Source of the DNA: Dactylonectria macrodidyma
Lineage: Eukaryota > Ascomycota > Sordariomycetes > Hypocreales > Nectriaceae
DNA: 64,000 nucleotides
Direction of reading: 5' to 3'
NCBI GenBank assembly: GCA_020744425.1
Contig: JAGMUV010000009.1
Coordinates: forward strand, 1,922,001 to 1,986,000
Shown: positions 33,958-45,722 of the stretch, one piece after another
How the letters are laid out: each line of letters opens with the position of its first letter
Numbering within the stretch: position 1 is the stretch's first letter
Translations under genes and position numbers: made by a program
The notes under the pieces: model-generated
Told to the model about the DNA's origin: nothing
Database searches by the model: none
Seen by the model: the letters and a program-made list of their open reading frames with translations, nothing else

Positions 33958-34988
33958 TGGCATGAGTACTGCCAACGGATTGATGACCTGGCTTGTCCAT
34001 CTACTAGACTTGTAGTGGCGCCAAAGATGCAATCTCACAACTGAGTGCACATTACATATACCGCCAAGTGCGTAGAAAGAGTCTTCTGTAGTTACACTTA
34101 TAATTCAGGGGGGGGGGGCTTCCTTTTCCCAGTGCCTATTAACTCATGAGTTAATGCATGAACAACGGCATAGTTGGTTTATTCAAGATTGATCCAGACT
34201 AGTGGGCAAGTCATTTGTATGTTGCGGCTTCCCTTGGCATTTGTAGCGGCTATGTGGCTTATGCAGACGGCTTGCTCCTTCAGAGGTTCGCCCGCTTAGC
34301 AAGACTCGACGGGTACTGGTTGACCAATTCGATGATCACAGGGTACCCATTCAGTTATATCGTTTCGCCTCTAACATGATCCACCAATATTTACACCTTA
34401 GACAGCTCCATTGATGGAGAGCTGTTCTAGACCCTAGTAAAAACAAGACTTTCAAAAACTCCGCTGAAAAATGCGACAAAAGGTTGCTCAGATGGTTTCG
34501 CCAGAGACAGTTGAAGCAATGAAAGTGGCGGGAGGAATGAGAGACAAGGACATGTGGGAATGGGCGAAGACAAGACGTCCCGCCTGTATATGGCCACGTA
34601 CGGCCTATCCCACTCGATGAGCAGGCACAGGAATGAAATCCAAAGACTGCAGAAGAAGAGAAGCGGGATAAAGTTGTAACCTAAGCGATGTGAATATGGA
34701 TGGCACAGTTAAATGGAAGTTTCTAAGAATAGCAAAGGCGTAAATATTGAAAGGACCAAAGAATCGCCAAGCACTTCCATCTCAACCATGGTCTCATTAT
34801 TCATCCCAACATGTTTAGCTACAAATCGCAGAATGGACGACATTCCAACCTTGACTAGGCGGCCAGCTGCCAGAATGCCCTATGAAAAGCATCAAAAGAT
34901 CGCTCGAGTTGCCACATGGCTTCAGTTCTCATCTATATCCAAGACCGTTCCTGTTCCACTCCGTCAGTATCCCTCCGCCTGTCCTAGC
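33958..34988. other. convergent intergenic region, 1.0 kb
   Basis: No gene recognised. It contains a G homopolymer at 34108-34118, an 18-bp perfect palindrome at 34138-34155 and an imperfect inverted repeat at about 34401-34424. Confidence 0.5.
34138..34155. repeat. perfect 18-bp palindrome
   Basis: The sequence attaactcatgagttaat reads the same on both strands. It lies 180 bp after the PrpF gene in non-coding DNA and may be chance. Confidence 0.9.
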
Positions 34989-35639
34989 CTACTGCGTAAC
35001 CTCCCATCGCCCATTTTTGCCCTTCCAGAACCGCCTCATGACGCGATTCGCATATCCCTCGTCCAAGCCCCAATTGTCGACAGCATCCTCGATGGCACGC
35101 TCCATGCGACCGACGTACTCGTCTCGTGGTGCGTCCTCGGTCGTCTCCTCGCCGTCGACGTAAATAAGTGCTCGCAGCGACCCATCCTCACCGTCGTCCT
35201 GGCCATCGCCACGCGCCCACTTGACATCCACCTGGTACTTCTGGTAGTCGTACGGCACACCCTCGTAGCCGTCCAGCAGCTCCTCGTCCTGCGGTGGCAG
35301 CAGGTACAGCAGCCCGTAGACGCCTTCGCCGGCCAAGCCCTTGCCCTTGCCCTTGCCCTTGCCAGCTCTACTGCTCGAGCCCTGATTGTCGCCGTCATCG
35401 TATTCGCCGCCGTCGTCCGATACGACCTGTGACACGTTGGCATATCCCCGTCCGTTGATGAACCACTTCCAGCCCTCCAGGTACGCCAGCCCAACGGGTG
35501 TCGAGTAGGGGCAGCGCTGGCGCATTTGCTCAGTCGACAGGTTGGACCCGTAGGCAAAGTACAGAACCTCGTGCCGGTTATCCTGCATCAGCGTCATGGT
35601 ACTGTCTTGCGACTGCTGGCTGTCCTCTTGCGAACCCAT
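34989..35639 (-). CDS. gamma-glutamylcyclotransferase-like protein
   Basis: Single exon, 216 aa, from ATG 35639 (MGSQEDSQQSQDSTMTLMQD). The cyclotransferase fold is marked by LYFAYGSNLSTEQM at about 27-40 (the substrate-binding YGSN loop), then GVYGLLYLLPPQDEELLDGY and EGVPYDYQKYQVDVKW, where the first Glu of EELLDGYEG sits at the position of the catalytic Glu in this fold. An unusual Gly-Lys repeat (GKGKGKGKG), encoded by a cccttg hexamer repeat on the + strand, plus an acidic run (DDGGEYDDGDNQ) splits the domain. Known: enzymes of this fold release 5-oxoproline from gamma-glutamyl peptides or amines. Exact substrate unknown. Confidence 0.82.
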   Translation of the reverse strand: MGSQEDSQQSQDSTMTLMQDNRHEVLYFAYGSNLSTEQMRQRCPYSTPVGLAYLEGWKWFINGRGYANVSQVVSDDGGEYDDGDNQGSSSRAGKGKGKGKGLAGEGVYGLLYLLPPQDEELLDGYEGVPYDYQKYQVDVKWARGDGQDDGEDGSLRALIYVDGEETTEDAPRDEYVGRMERAIEDAVDNWGLDEGYANRVMRRFWKGKNGRWEVTQ

Positions 35640-36463
35640 GATTGGTGTTGTCGTTGTCGTTATTCAAAGAATGGGTGGATAGATTATTGGTGGGTTGGTG
35701 TAACCGCCAACAGTAATTTGGTGCGTCTATGCAGTTGGAAGTCGTGCGTGCCTAAGGGTGTACGATTGTACGAGAGTAGTTGCTTGAAACCCCTCTCTTA
35801 GGTATGAACAGCAAGAGTGAAATTCGTCTTCGGGCAAAGTTTCTCAGCTGTTAATTAAACACTCGCTTCAGGCCCCAAATAGAAGTGAAGCACCAACGGG
35901 AGGCCTGACGATGACACACCCAAGAGCTGAAATTATGGGTTGTACCGCAGGCAGCAGTGAACCAGCCACCAACTTAACCCTACCTCCAGGTACTCAGCCT
36001 CTCATCGGTTCCACCACATAGGTAGGTGTGAACAAAGGCCCTGGTCAAGTCTCAAACAAAGTTCCAAAATTTACAAGTCCTAGACAGCACCATGCATACT
36101 CACAACTCGATGTAGCTTGTTTCACTGTTTCCTTGTATTCATTCGTCTCTAGCAGATGGTAAATAGCCTCCAAACTCCTTGTATCCCCTTCGTTACCATC
36201 CCCCAGAGTGCTTCCCTTCTGGTATCTAAATGCCGTGGTCCCTTCATGAGCCATGGATGCGAGTTCTCTAAATGAAGTGAGCGTGATTATCCCCCCCAAA
36301 GTCAGTTCATCAGGCATGAGTCTTCCTCCTTCTCATAATATTATACACCATCTCCCATCCACATCCACCTCCGTCTCTCATCTCTCAAATTACATTCTCT
36401 CATAACTCTCTCCAGCCTTATTAGTCTTGCTCTCTCTTCCTCCTCCCCTCCCACCAAGTCACG
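35640..36463. other. intergenic region between ste11 and the cyclotransferase gene
   Basis: 824 bp that hold the ste11 3' flank and the cyclotransferase promoter. A 90-codon open frame at 36045-36317 (-) is not supported by domain content. Confidence 0.45.
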
Positions 36464-39255
36464 CTAAGTAATGGGTATCAAGAAGGGGCTGAGTATCAGC
36501 TCATCTGCGCTGGGCCGCAGGTTGTGGTCAATCTCAAAAGTCTGGGCCAGGAATAGCTTGGCGTCCTCGCTGGCGTGCTCAGGAATCGTTGGTGCGACCT
36601 TGCCACCCCCAATCTTGAAGATGGCCTGCAATTGACTGCAGTCGGGGAATGGGTGGCTACCCGTCATCATCTCCACCACAAGACAGCCGAGGGACCAAAT
36701 GTCCGCCTTGAGAGTGTACGACGTCTGCTTGACCACCTCGGGCGCCATCCAAAACACGGAGCCCTGAAGCGAGGGTCGATGTTTGTTGTTATTAGCCCCG
36801 CTCAAAATGTTCGACGCCTCAAGCTTCTTCGAGATACCAAAATCTGAAATCTTGATGGTGCCCTTGTTATCCACCAGGATGTTGGCGCCCTTGATGTCTC
36901 GGTGGATGATGCCCTGGTTGTGCAAGTAAGAAAGACCCGTCAAGATCTGTCTCACAAAGCTTCGAACGAGTGGCTCTGGTAGGGCTCCATACGAGTTGAG
37001 CATTGTCTGTACTGAGCCACCAGGAACGTACTCGAGGAAAATGTTGAGGTAGTCCGCAGACGAACTACATCCGAGGTACTGCACAATGTTGGCGTGTCGA
37101 AGGTCGCGAAGAAGGCTAATCTCTCGCTTGAGGGCCTCGATCATGCTCTTCTTGCGAGAATCGCTCTGGCTGTTGGCGCCGGGGGCAGGCGTCTCAACTT
37201 GCTTAACGGCCAGGAGCTCGCCTGTAACGGCATGCAGTGCCAAGTATACGGATCCGAAGGAGCCCTGTCCGATGAGAGCACCCTTCATCCACTTGTTGTC
37301 ATCCCAAGACTCGCCGTTTAGGAAGCTTTGTAACTCCTCATCTGCATCGTCGCCGTCATCCGTTAGAGCTTGCTGGACCTCCTGGAACGACCCTGAGCCT
37401 GTTGAGACCGTGTCGCCGTCATAGTAGCTTGTGGTCGTAGTGTTGCCTTCAGGATCCGTGACGCTCAGTGCAGTCGAGTCGGAGTTGCTCTCTGTGAAAG
37501 AGACATAGGATTTGCGGTTTGGTTCAATGGGGGACTCTTCCTGCAGTGTGTCTAGCATCGACGACGTCACCGAGTCGCGGTTGTAGCCATGCGGGGGACG
37601 TATGTGTGAGTCACGGGCGCGAATCTTGGCCACCTGAGAGTTGGCGTTGAGCCATGAATCAGCAATAGTCGGGATGGGTGGCGCGTCCTGGATGCTGGAC
37701 GCAAAGCTCAGGTTGCTCGCCACACTGAGCCGGCTATTGACCTTGCTCAAACGCGTCGACCTCCTCATAGAAAGCCTGGCAGTACGGTCTATGTCCTCCC
37801 TGGTGTGATCTGGGAAGTACGACGTAAGGTCCGACACAATGAACTCGCTGGGAGGTCGGAGACCACCAAACTGGCGGAGTCGAACCTTGCCCGGTTCAGG
37901 TACTAACTGATCAGCCGGGGCCGGTCGCTCCAAGTCCTTGGCGGCAGTCTGCACGTTTCGTTCCCGGTCTTGATACGACAACGGGGAGAGAGGAGACTGG
38001 AGCTGGTCATTCCACTTCTCGCCCAACATCTTCTGGACCTTGAGCTGACTCCGCTTGTCGACTGTCTCCAGGGCTCGCGCATGTTTCTGCTGCTCCTCTT
38101 CCATGGCGATGGCGGCTGCCCGCTGGAGCTCCGTGTCGCCGGGCTCACCAGCGGGAACCCTCCGTAGGATCAATCGGTTTCGTTCGGGGCGCCGTTGATC
38201 TTTGATGATGCGCCAAAGTTCGGTGTCACCTAATCGCCGACATTGGTTGGGATCCGGGTCAATGCCAGCAAGAACCCAGAAGCAGTAGTTTCGCTCGTGA
38301 TCCTCACGAAGGGCGAATTTGCGGAGAGTTACACGCATGACCTCTTCGCAGGTATTACAGTCGACGATCTTGACCACTTTAGTCACGCCGCCAGTCGAAA
38401 TAACGCGAATAACATCTTGTCCCTGTGGTAAGGCAGCCATCAGCGAACCATCCATACTGGAATTATTCCTGGTATGGGTCGTTACCAGACGGTTTGCCGG
38501 CATATCTGGGGACGAGCCCGCATGTCTCGCCGAGCCGGGTGCCACACCGCTGTGATAACCGGCACCTTGGGGATACCTTTGTTGCCTCGCGCCTCGAGCA
38601 TCGCTGCCAGGCAGAGGAGAGTTGGGTCGAGAGGAAGCATTCATCACATCGTACCCAGACAGGTCCATCTGTCTCGAGTATCTCTTGTTCGCCGCTGGAG
38701 TAGGCATGGACCGGGCAGTGTTGGGTGGGCGTGGCGAGCCGCCAGGAGGACCAATGACATGGATATCTAGGCCGCCGAAGGAATCCTAAGCAAATTGCTG
38801 TCAGTAATGCATCCTGTGAGATCAGCGTTTCTGGAAGCTGTGCCTACCCTATTCCGCTTCTTCTGATTCGCATATGCCTTGGTCCTAAGCTTCTTGATGC
38901 CGAGGAAGAGGCGGACGCGGTCGCCGACCTTGTCGATGCCCATTTCCTTGAGGACTTCTTTGTCCATCTCGAGGAGGTTCTCGCCATTGATGTGGTTCTT
39001 CCGGAACAACTTCTCGTACTCGCCACACTTGACACTGCGGAGGTACTCGCACACCTTCTCCTCATCCCAGTTCTTGACAGAGTCGGGTCCATCGGCGTCT
39101 GAAAAGTCAGACTCGGTCGGGCTGGCGTAGATTTGGCTCGTCGAGGGCATCGTGGGAGCTCTCCGCGGGGGTAACATGGCGGACTGTGAGGTGGGGGCGA
39201 GGTTGGACGAGCTGAGGCCGGTGGGAAATGACGATTTCGACGCGAGCATGGCCAT
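36464..39255 (-). CDS. ste11: MAP kinase kinase kinase, Ste11 type
   Basis: Exons 39255-38848 and 38785-36464, intron 62 nt; product 909 aa from ATG 39255 (MAMLASKSSFPTGLSSSNLA). Domains in order: SAM domain at about 60-125 (VKNWDEEKVCEYLRSVKCGE); Ras-association/ubiquitin-like domain at about 255-347 (DVIRVISTGGVTKVVKIVDC, WRIIKDQRRPERNRL); a Ser-rich linker; kinase domain at about 635-905 with GQGSFGSVYLA, AVKQVE, HRDIKGANIL, DFGISKKL and FWMAPEVV. All catalytic residues are visible. Known: Ste11 with adaptor Ste50 feeds the pheromone/pathogenicity MAPK (Fus3/Kss1, Pmk1) module. The frame stays open and coding-like upstream of the chosen ATG (HDHDIPEKPSSPTPIPE) to an acceptor-like CAG near 39391, so the true start may lie in an additional 5' exon. 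Confidence 0.92.
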
Positions 39256-40772
39256 GCTGAAGCTACGGCCGGGTTCTTGATAGCCGGTCGATTCGGGGAT
39301 GGGAGTGGGAGATGACGGCTTCTCAGGGATGTCGTGGTCGTGGTGGTCGGCGTCGAAGTCGGTGTCGAATGAAACGGTGCTCGAGACACCTGAGCAGAAA
39401 TGGGGGATTTCCAGGCTCAGCCACGGAGATTATTGAAGCTACAAGCAGTGCAATTCGTAGTCGCAGCAGCCGAGGCTGAGGCAGAACGAGTTGCGCTGGA
39501 ATATTAGAAGATGCGATCAACGCGGAACGCCAGGAGGGCGAGGAACAAGTTGAAAGGATCGCGATGCAGAAAAGGAAGGTCGGGGCGGAAATGGACGAGG
39601 GCGAGACAATAGGAGAGGGAGTATTAGAGTGTTACCACGCTGTGTGTGGATGGGGATGGGGATGGGATGCTTTGGCGGGCGGCCAGGAACAGGGGGGGTG
39701 AGAGGTACAGGGAGGTACGAAGTACAGGGGGAGGAGACGGTGGACGCTCACCACCAGGTACCCTCCCTGGAACGCCTACCCGCCGGTACCTACGTCACTG
39801 GGGCTGGCAGCGCTGATCATGCGGTAGCGCATCGCCAGTTAAAGGTACCGACTAGCCCAGGGTACATGACGGTGAGGTGGTCGCGGTGCTGCTGGGCCTC
39901 GTTAGGCTGGTTCAGGTTGGCAGGCTTGGCCTGTGCTTCCACAACGATTGGGCAGCCGCAGAGAGAACCCCCTGTAATCTTCGCTACTGGACGCCGGAGA
40001 GGTGCCAATGGGCGCTGTAGGGATTGGAGTTGAAACCTGCTGCGGCGCCATTCGCATGAAATGACGGACCCCAGGTCAGATTACAGTACATACGGAGTAC
40101 CTTACGGGCGGATCCCCGGATCCCCCACCACCACGGCCTTCAAATGCGAAAGAATGTGTTGGCGCTGCAAATCGATCTCTGGTCTGCTTGTTGTTTTGTT
40201 GTTCCGCTGCCGATCACACTCTTGCGTGCCCCATGGAGGTAGACAAGGCAAGACAGGCATGATTGATGATGATGATGATGATGCTATTTTGAAAAAGGGT
40301 CCATTGATGAGGGGCGTGGAGGGGAAATGAGAGACAGTGGGTGGGCGGCTCCATCGCCAAACACTGATGACGATGACGACGGTCCCTCATTCACGAGCCT
40401 TTCATGCTCATGGTCACATCCCCAGGCGTGCATACGTACTGTCTTCTCCTTGCAGCAGGCTATCGCCCCCCGTTTCCGCTTCTCTGCTTTTTTACTCCTC
40501 CGGCTCTTGATAGCCTTCAAACCGATGTTCGAAATAGCCGCCCGGATGGCCTGAGCCTGGGCTGAGTTCGAGTTTCAAACATCTCCCCTAGTCGTTCCAA
40601 GAAGATATCCGCACCTCCCACTCGCCACCGACAGCTTTATCGAGGCCGAGGCAAAATATCACAAGAGGCGAGGAAACCTGACTACCGAACCTGCTCGCCC
40701 GAGCCGCCCTGATGCCACGAAGCACCCATCATCGTCAGACGGGCAGTCCGGTTTACCCAGGGCCCCGGACGC

Positions 40773-40802
40773 AAGTCACTCACTCACAAGTCACTCACTC
40801 AC
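40773..40802. repeat. 15-bp tandem duplication
   Basis: The unit aagtcactcactcac occurs twice with no gap. It lies in non-coding DNA upstream of ste11. Confidence 0.9.
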
Positions 40803-43012
40803 CAACGCGATGGGCGATTCGTAGAGGCCCTGAATTGCGTCCTGGCCGCTGATTCGGTAGCACAGGGGTGAAACGGTGAGTCTCTCCAAACCCTGGGATC
40901 GGGTGGCTGCAAGTGATAGGCCAGGCGCCGGGCCAGCATGAAACGGACCGCGTTTCGACCAGGGCCCCTCGGATGACGCCGGGGATCTCGCCTTGACGAA
41001 ACATGGGCTACTGCATCCGGACAGGTGGGCAGGCGGCACCTGATGATGGCCTCTTCTCGGTGATGCTGGTCAATACCAATAGCTGGTCAATAGGAAGAGC
41101 TGGCCATGTTGCTTTAAGAAGTCTCGCCTCCAGTGATTCAGTTGACTCATCTCCAGCTTCACCGGCTTGTCGCCGCAGGGTCCCGGATTCGTGGAATAGC
41201 CGTCGACCATCCGTTCCAGTGCAGCACTCCGGGCAAGCAACTACAACTAAGGCCACGGGCCAGACGGGGGAGCGCATGCGACGGATCGCCTGAGCGTCTC
41301 GCCACAGAGCTATCGATACACTGAGCCACTAGAAGGCCTCAAGTGCGTTCCCCGACTTGCGGGCTTCGGTGAGCGAGTATGGGACTGCATGTGGTGGTTG
41401 TGGACTTGTGGCTACGGTGCTTCAAGGGTGGTGTGAGTCCACCCCACCTCTCTAGAGTCTCTGAGCACGTGCACTACACGCACAGAACCAAACAAAACAT
41501 ACGACTCCTTTGTTGAAGTTTGTTTTAAATTCACGAAACGTGTTAAGAAACTCAATAGCCAGGAAAGGGCTATTGAATACCACCGACGATATTTGTCAGG
41601 GTTTCCTTCTCTGCCTCTCAGCTCGGGCGCCTTCGACTTCCAGGTTGTTAAGCTTTGCGTGAGGGGGATCGGAGCGTGGAGGCGCCGTTCGTGTTTCATC
41701 TTTTTTTTTTTCCTTTTTCAAGCGACAGGTGCAAGACAGAAAATCCCGAGCTATAAACCCCCGCTAACGAAGCTGCCTTGCTAGGTACCTTAGCTTAAGG
41801 CACCAAGACACTACGGAGCCAAGCAATCCAATATCCATTTGCTGACCGCCACAGTCATTCTTGTTGGCGGCCATGGAGAGGCTTTTTTTGTTTTCGTTTT
41901 TCCAATAAGTGTTCTAGAGCCCTATTGGAGCCTCGTCTGGAACCTATTGGAGCGGGCGGTGTGTCGGCCCCTCTAGAATAGGAGAAGTCTGGTGGAACAA
42001 GAAGGACAACTACTCAGCTCCATCGCCACCCAAGAGTCGCTTTGTCTCTCCTCGTCCGGCTACAAGTCACGCGCCCACAGACTGCGTGTTTTGTCAATGA
42101 GCAGGCGGGGATGCACATCTCTCCCGTCTTTACCATGTACGAAGCTGAAGTTCGCTGCCAGGGACCTGCTTGAACGCATAGAGATATGCAGAGAGTTAGC
42201 CACGACATCAACGAGGTGAACTTCAGCCGTCGGCAAGCGATATTCATGCATTTTGTTGCTTGGACGTTCAAAACCAAAGCACCGGTCCTTTTGCTTCCCA
42301 ACAAAGCAAAACCAAGATCAGAGTCCACCGCGGCAAAGCCACGTGGTTGCGATCTAGCTTGTCTCGTCCATTTACCATGCACTGTAACATGCTCGAGCCA
42401 CCTAATATAAGCAGGGAGGTCGACCTGCTCGTCCATCATGACAGCAGACCAAACACATGTTGGGGTAGGACTCTTCTTTCGAGATAAGAGGAAACCCGAT
42501 GGGGGTTCTAAGTGCATTTATCTTCACGCTTCCGTCCTACCTTTATGTTTTCAGATACAGGTGGCTTTTCAGTCATCTGATACTCTTTCTAAGAGGGCAG
42601 GCGAGGCGTCTGTAGTGTCGAGTGCGCTGTCTAACCCTGTCTTTGATCTGAGTGAACGAGCAAGGTCAGCTGGGAGCGAGTGGCATGCGACCTTGCTAAC
42701 TACCACTAGATGTGCACGATATTCAGGGTGTCATGAGCTCGATATCTATGTCTCGCCCTATTTATATGTCGGCTTGTTCTCTTTGCATTGTCGTTCTGGC
42801 TTTTCCTTGGTCGATAAATGGTTAACCCCTCCAAGTCAACAGTCATCCGGCCCCCTCGCTGCTCTAAATGAGTGCGGGACCCAACACATCGTCACTCATC
42901 ACTGGCCAGTCGGTCTCTATCCATCACTATCTAGCCCCCCGCAATCTTCTGCGTCCAGCTGCTAGTGTGCTATTTCTCGTCAACTTCGCAACCCACAAAC
43001 TGCCGAAAATCA

Positions 43013-43018
43013 TGACTC
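43013..43018 (+). promoter_or_regulatory. possible CPC1/Gcn4 site upstream of prephenate dehydratase
   Basis: TGACTC lies about 330 bp before the start codon; the next base is C, so it matches six of the seven positions of TGACTCA. General amino-acid control of an aromatic biosynthesis gene would fit, but a six-base match is weak evidence. Confidence 0.25.
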
Positions 43019-43346
43019 CCCCACGGATTGCACCATCGCCGTGACTTCTTGGTGTCGACTTTTGGCCCAATCCCACTACGCCTGCGACTTGCCGCCGCCC
43101 ACCATCACAAAAATCAAGACACCATCAAATCAAACCGATCATCTCCCCGGTCAAGAGTCCAGGACGGCCAGTCCACTCCCACTCCACCCCCATCCAGCTC
43201 TGTGGCACGAGACGTGGTCATCGTCACCACATGCACCCGTAGTTACCACGCGAAGGCTTCTGCTGCCGCATTTCACAGGCTCATACGGGCTTCCTTTCCT
43301 ACTCTTGGCTCAGCCTCACCCCATCCCCACGTCGACTCGAGACATC

Positions 43347-44472
43347 ATGACTGCCATCCGCAAGCCGGTCGTCAGTTTCCTCGGCCCTGTTGCCTCGTAC
43401 ACCCACCAGGTGAGGCGATTTCTCACAGGCTCGCTTTTTTCGTCACTTGCATGGCACTAACCCGGGTTGAAATCCGTCTGCAGGCTGTCCGACAAGCGTT
43501 TTCAGAGTCTACTTGGGAGCTTCGACCTGCGGTCACAATCGATGGTAGGCAGTTACTGCGCCCGCAATCTTGTCCACTCCTCGCTGATAGCCTTGGGCAG
43601 ATGTCTTCGACCAGGTTCAGGATGGAGAAGTCACGGCAGGTGTCGTGCCCATTGAAAACTCTACCAATGGCTCCGTAGTCTTCACTCTGGATAACCTCGC
43701 TGATCGGTTCAACCGCTATCCCAACATCACTGTGGACGGCGAAACGTACGTCGATGTCCACCACTGTCTAGTTGGCCACAAAAGCTCCGTGCCAGCATTG
43801 GAAGACACGGCAGAGGGATCCGGTACTTGCACACCTACGGCAACTGACCCTTCCCCCCTCAAGCCTCGGTCCAAGCCCCTAAGCAGCCTCAAGCACATCC
43901 AGCGGCTGTACTCGCACCCGCAGGCCTTCGGCCAGTGCACCGCATTTATCTCCACCTACCTCAAGGGGGTCGAGATTTTCGAGGTCAGCTCGACCAGCAA
44001 AGCTGCAGAGATTGTGAGCAAGGATATGACGGGGACTTGGGCGGCAATTTCTAGCCAGCTCGCAGGCGAGATGCGCGGTCTAGACTTCTTAGGCAAGTCT
44101 ATAGAGGACCGCGAAGACAACACCACCCGGTTCCTGATCATTGGCACCAATCCCTCGCCGCCGAGAAATTGGGATGACGTAAAGAAGTCCCTGGCCAAGT
44201 CGGGAAGTAAATCCCTGGTCTCCTTCACTGTGCCTCACACGTCGCCGGGAGCATTGGCGGATGTCCTGGCTTGCTTCCAGGCGTTCGACCTCAACCTGAC
44301 GAGCATCAACAGCCGGCCGAGCCTCGTGCAGCCTTTCCAGTACATTTTCTTTGTCGAATTTGAAGGTCACAAGCACGATGATCCGGATGGTCGAGTCAAG
44401 GGCGCGCTGGAAAAGATCAGCCGTGTGGCCCAGAGTTGGAGATGGTTGGGGAGCTGGCAGAGATACAGATAA
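43347..44472 (+). CDS. pha2: prephenate dehydratase
   Basis: Exons 43347-43409, 43484-43544 and 43601-44472; introns of 74 nt (CACTAAC branch site) and 56 nt. Product is 331 aa. The start MTAIRKPVVSFLGPVASYTH carries the family GPxxSY(T/S) motif. VVPIENSTNGSV is the substrate-site region (VPIENS at about 57-62). NTTRFLIIG gives the catalytic Thr-Arg-Phe triplet at about 217-219. The C-terminal ACT domain (about 235-325) has GALADVLACFQAFDLNLTSI and NSRPS, the Phe-binding regulatory site. Known: the enzyme converts prephenate to phenylpyruvate in phenylalanine synthesis and is feedback-inhibited through the ACT domain. A low-complexity insert (GSGTCTPTATDPSPLKPRSK) near residue 110 is extra relative to bacterial enzymes. 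Confidence 0.94.
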
Positions 44473-45722
44473 CTAATACCAGTCCACCCTCCCACGCAAT
44501 GTTGTGCACGCCTCCACTCCGGCCAGCCTCGACTGCATACCCGTGTTGCAGGGCTCTGGGGAGGGCTCGGGGAGTTCCCCCATCCATGGTCAGCAGACGG
44601 CCACTACAAATTGTCGTCGAGGCATTGGCAGGACAGTGTTCGCCGTAGCCCTGATGTGGGTCTTTTTGCGATTGCGTGCTCACGTTGACATGGACTTTGA
44701 CATTGACATTACTTGACGGGGAGTCTAATTCTCAAGTACCTTGCTACTTAGGGATGAAGACGCAGCGAAACGGATGTACCAAAATCTGGGCCGACCCGCG
44801 CCGCGAGAATTGGATCATGGGAACTGGAGGTGGAAGCTTTATTATTGCCATCAGAGTCAGATATTCACAGTGCGATCGTCAGGTACTACTTGCTTGCAAA
44901 ACGGGCGGCGACCCCCATTACCATCCATGACACCATTGCCACCTCAACGAAGAACCACCCACACACACTGGCCACAACTGGGAACTGATCCCACCAGCCC
45001 GCCCGCAACTCGGGGAGCTGCGCCCTATGGCAGCGAGGTTCTTACGCGATGAGATTCTTGGCCCGTCGTTAGAATGTGACGGGGCCCCTCTTCTTTGCCT
45101 CGAGAGCCGGGGACAGTTGCGTGGCTACCGAGCTATCTACCTACCGACCCAGTAGTAAACGGGTTGACCGGTTGGTTGGCTCACCCAATAGTAAGTACGC
45201 CTGGGTGACAGGTTACTGGCACAAGAAATCTCAACGTGGGGTTCGGCCGGAGCAATTCGCCGCGATCAAGTCAGAATGCCCAAGAAAACGATGGGAATGG
45301 TTGCAATGCCGACCCGTTCAAGTGTCTCGAGTGGCACCGGACAACTGACCATGACGTCGACGCCGCATGCGAGGCACTCAATGAGGATCAACGCCCGCCA
45401 CACGTCCCAGGTCGGCGTGGGAAGATCCCAGTGCCTTGGTGGATCAGCTACGGACCATCGCTTGAAAAGCTAAACATGGGCGGTGCCTCTAGTATTCGGA
45501 GCGACGACCCGGTCGCATCCCAAACTCTGTACCCATTTCTCCGTTCTGGCTGAAAACCAACAACATATTTAACGGGTCAGGGCCGCTCCCCTCTCATCAG
45601 GTTCTCGAGTCTTTCTCTCTCTCTTCCTCAGTTGCCAATTCATATTCCCCAGCCATTTTAATGTTGACAGAACAACACTTAGCTGCCATTTCTCCATTCT
45701 CTTGTTGGTTCTTCCTCCCAAA
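44473..45722. other. intergenic region, 1.25 kb
   Basis: Downstream of pha2 and upstream of the sulfotransferase-like gene. No supported gene. Confidence 0.45.

Larger units (their letters stand above)
39256..43346. other. largest gap, 4.1 kb, between ste11 and prephenate dehydratase
   Basis: Divergent upstream regions. No gene was supported. Visible: GGGGAT repeats near 39650-39668, several GGTACC-containing motifs at 39756-39850, a GAT trinucleotide repeat at 40263-40283, a 15-bp tandem repeat at 40773-40802 and AGGTACCT at 41783-41790. Two open frames at 42014-42517 (-) and 42438-42965 (+) begin with ATG but show no domain. Confidence 0.45.

Noticed and set aside
36045..36317. 90-codon ATG open frame on the - strand just past ste11
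   Set aside because: No recognisable domain or homologue pattern. It could equally be 3' flank of ste11.
42014..42517. 167-codon ATG open frame on the - strand
   Set aside because: It overlaps a similar-sized frame on the + strand (42438-42965). Neither shows a domain or splice support.
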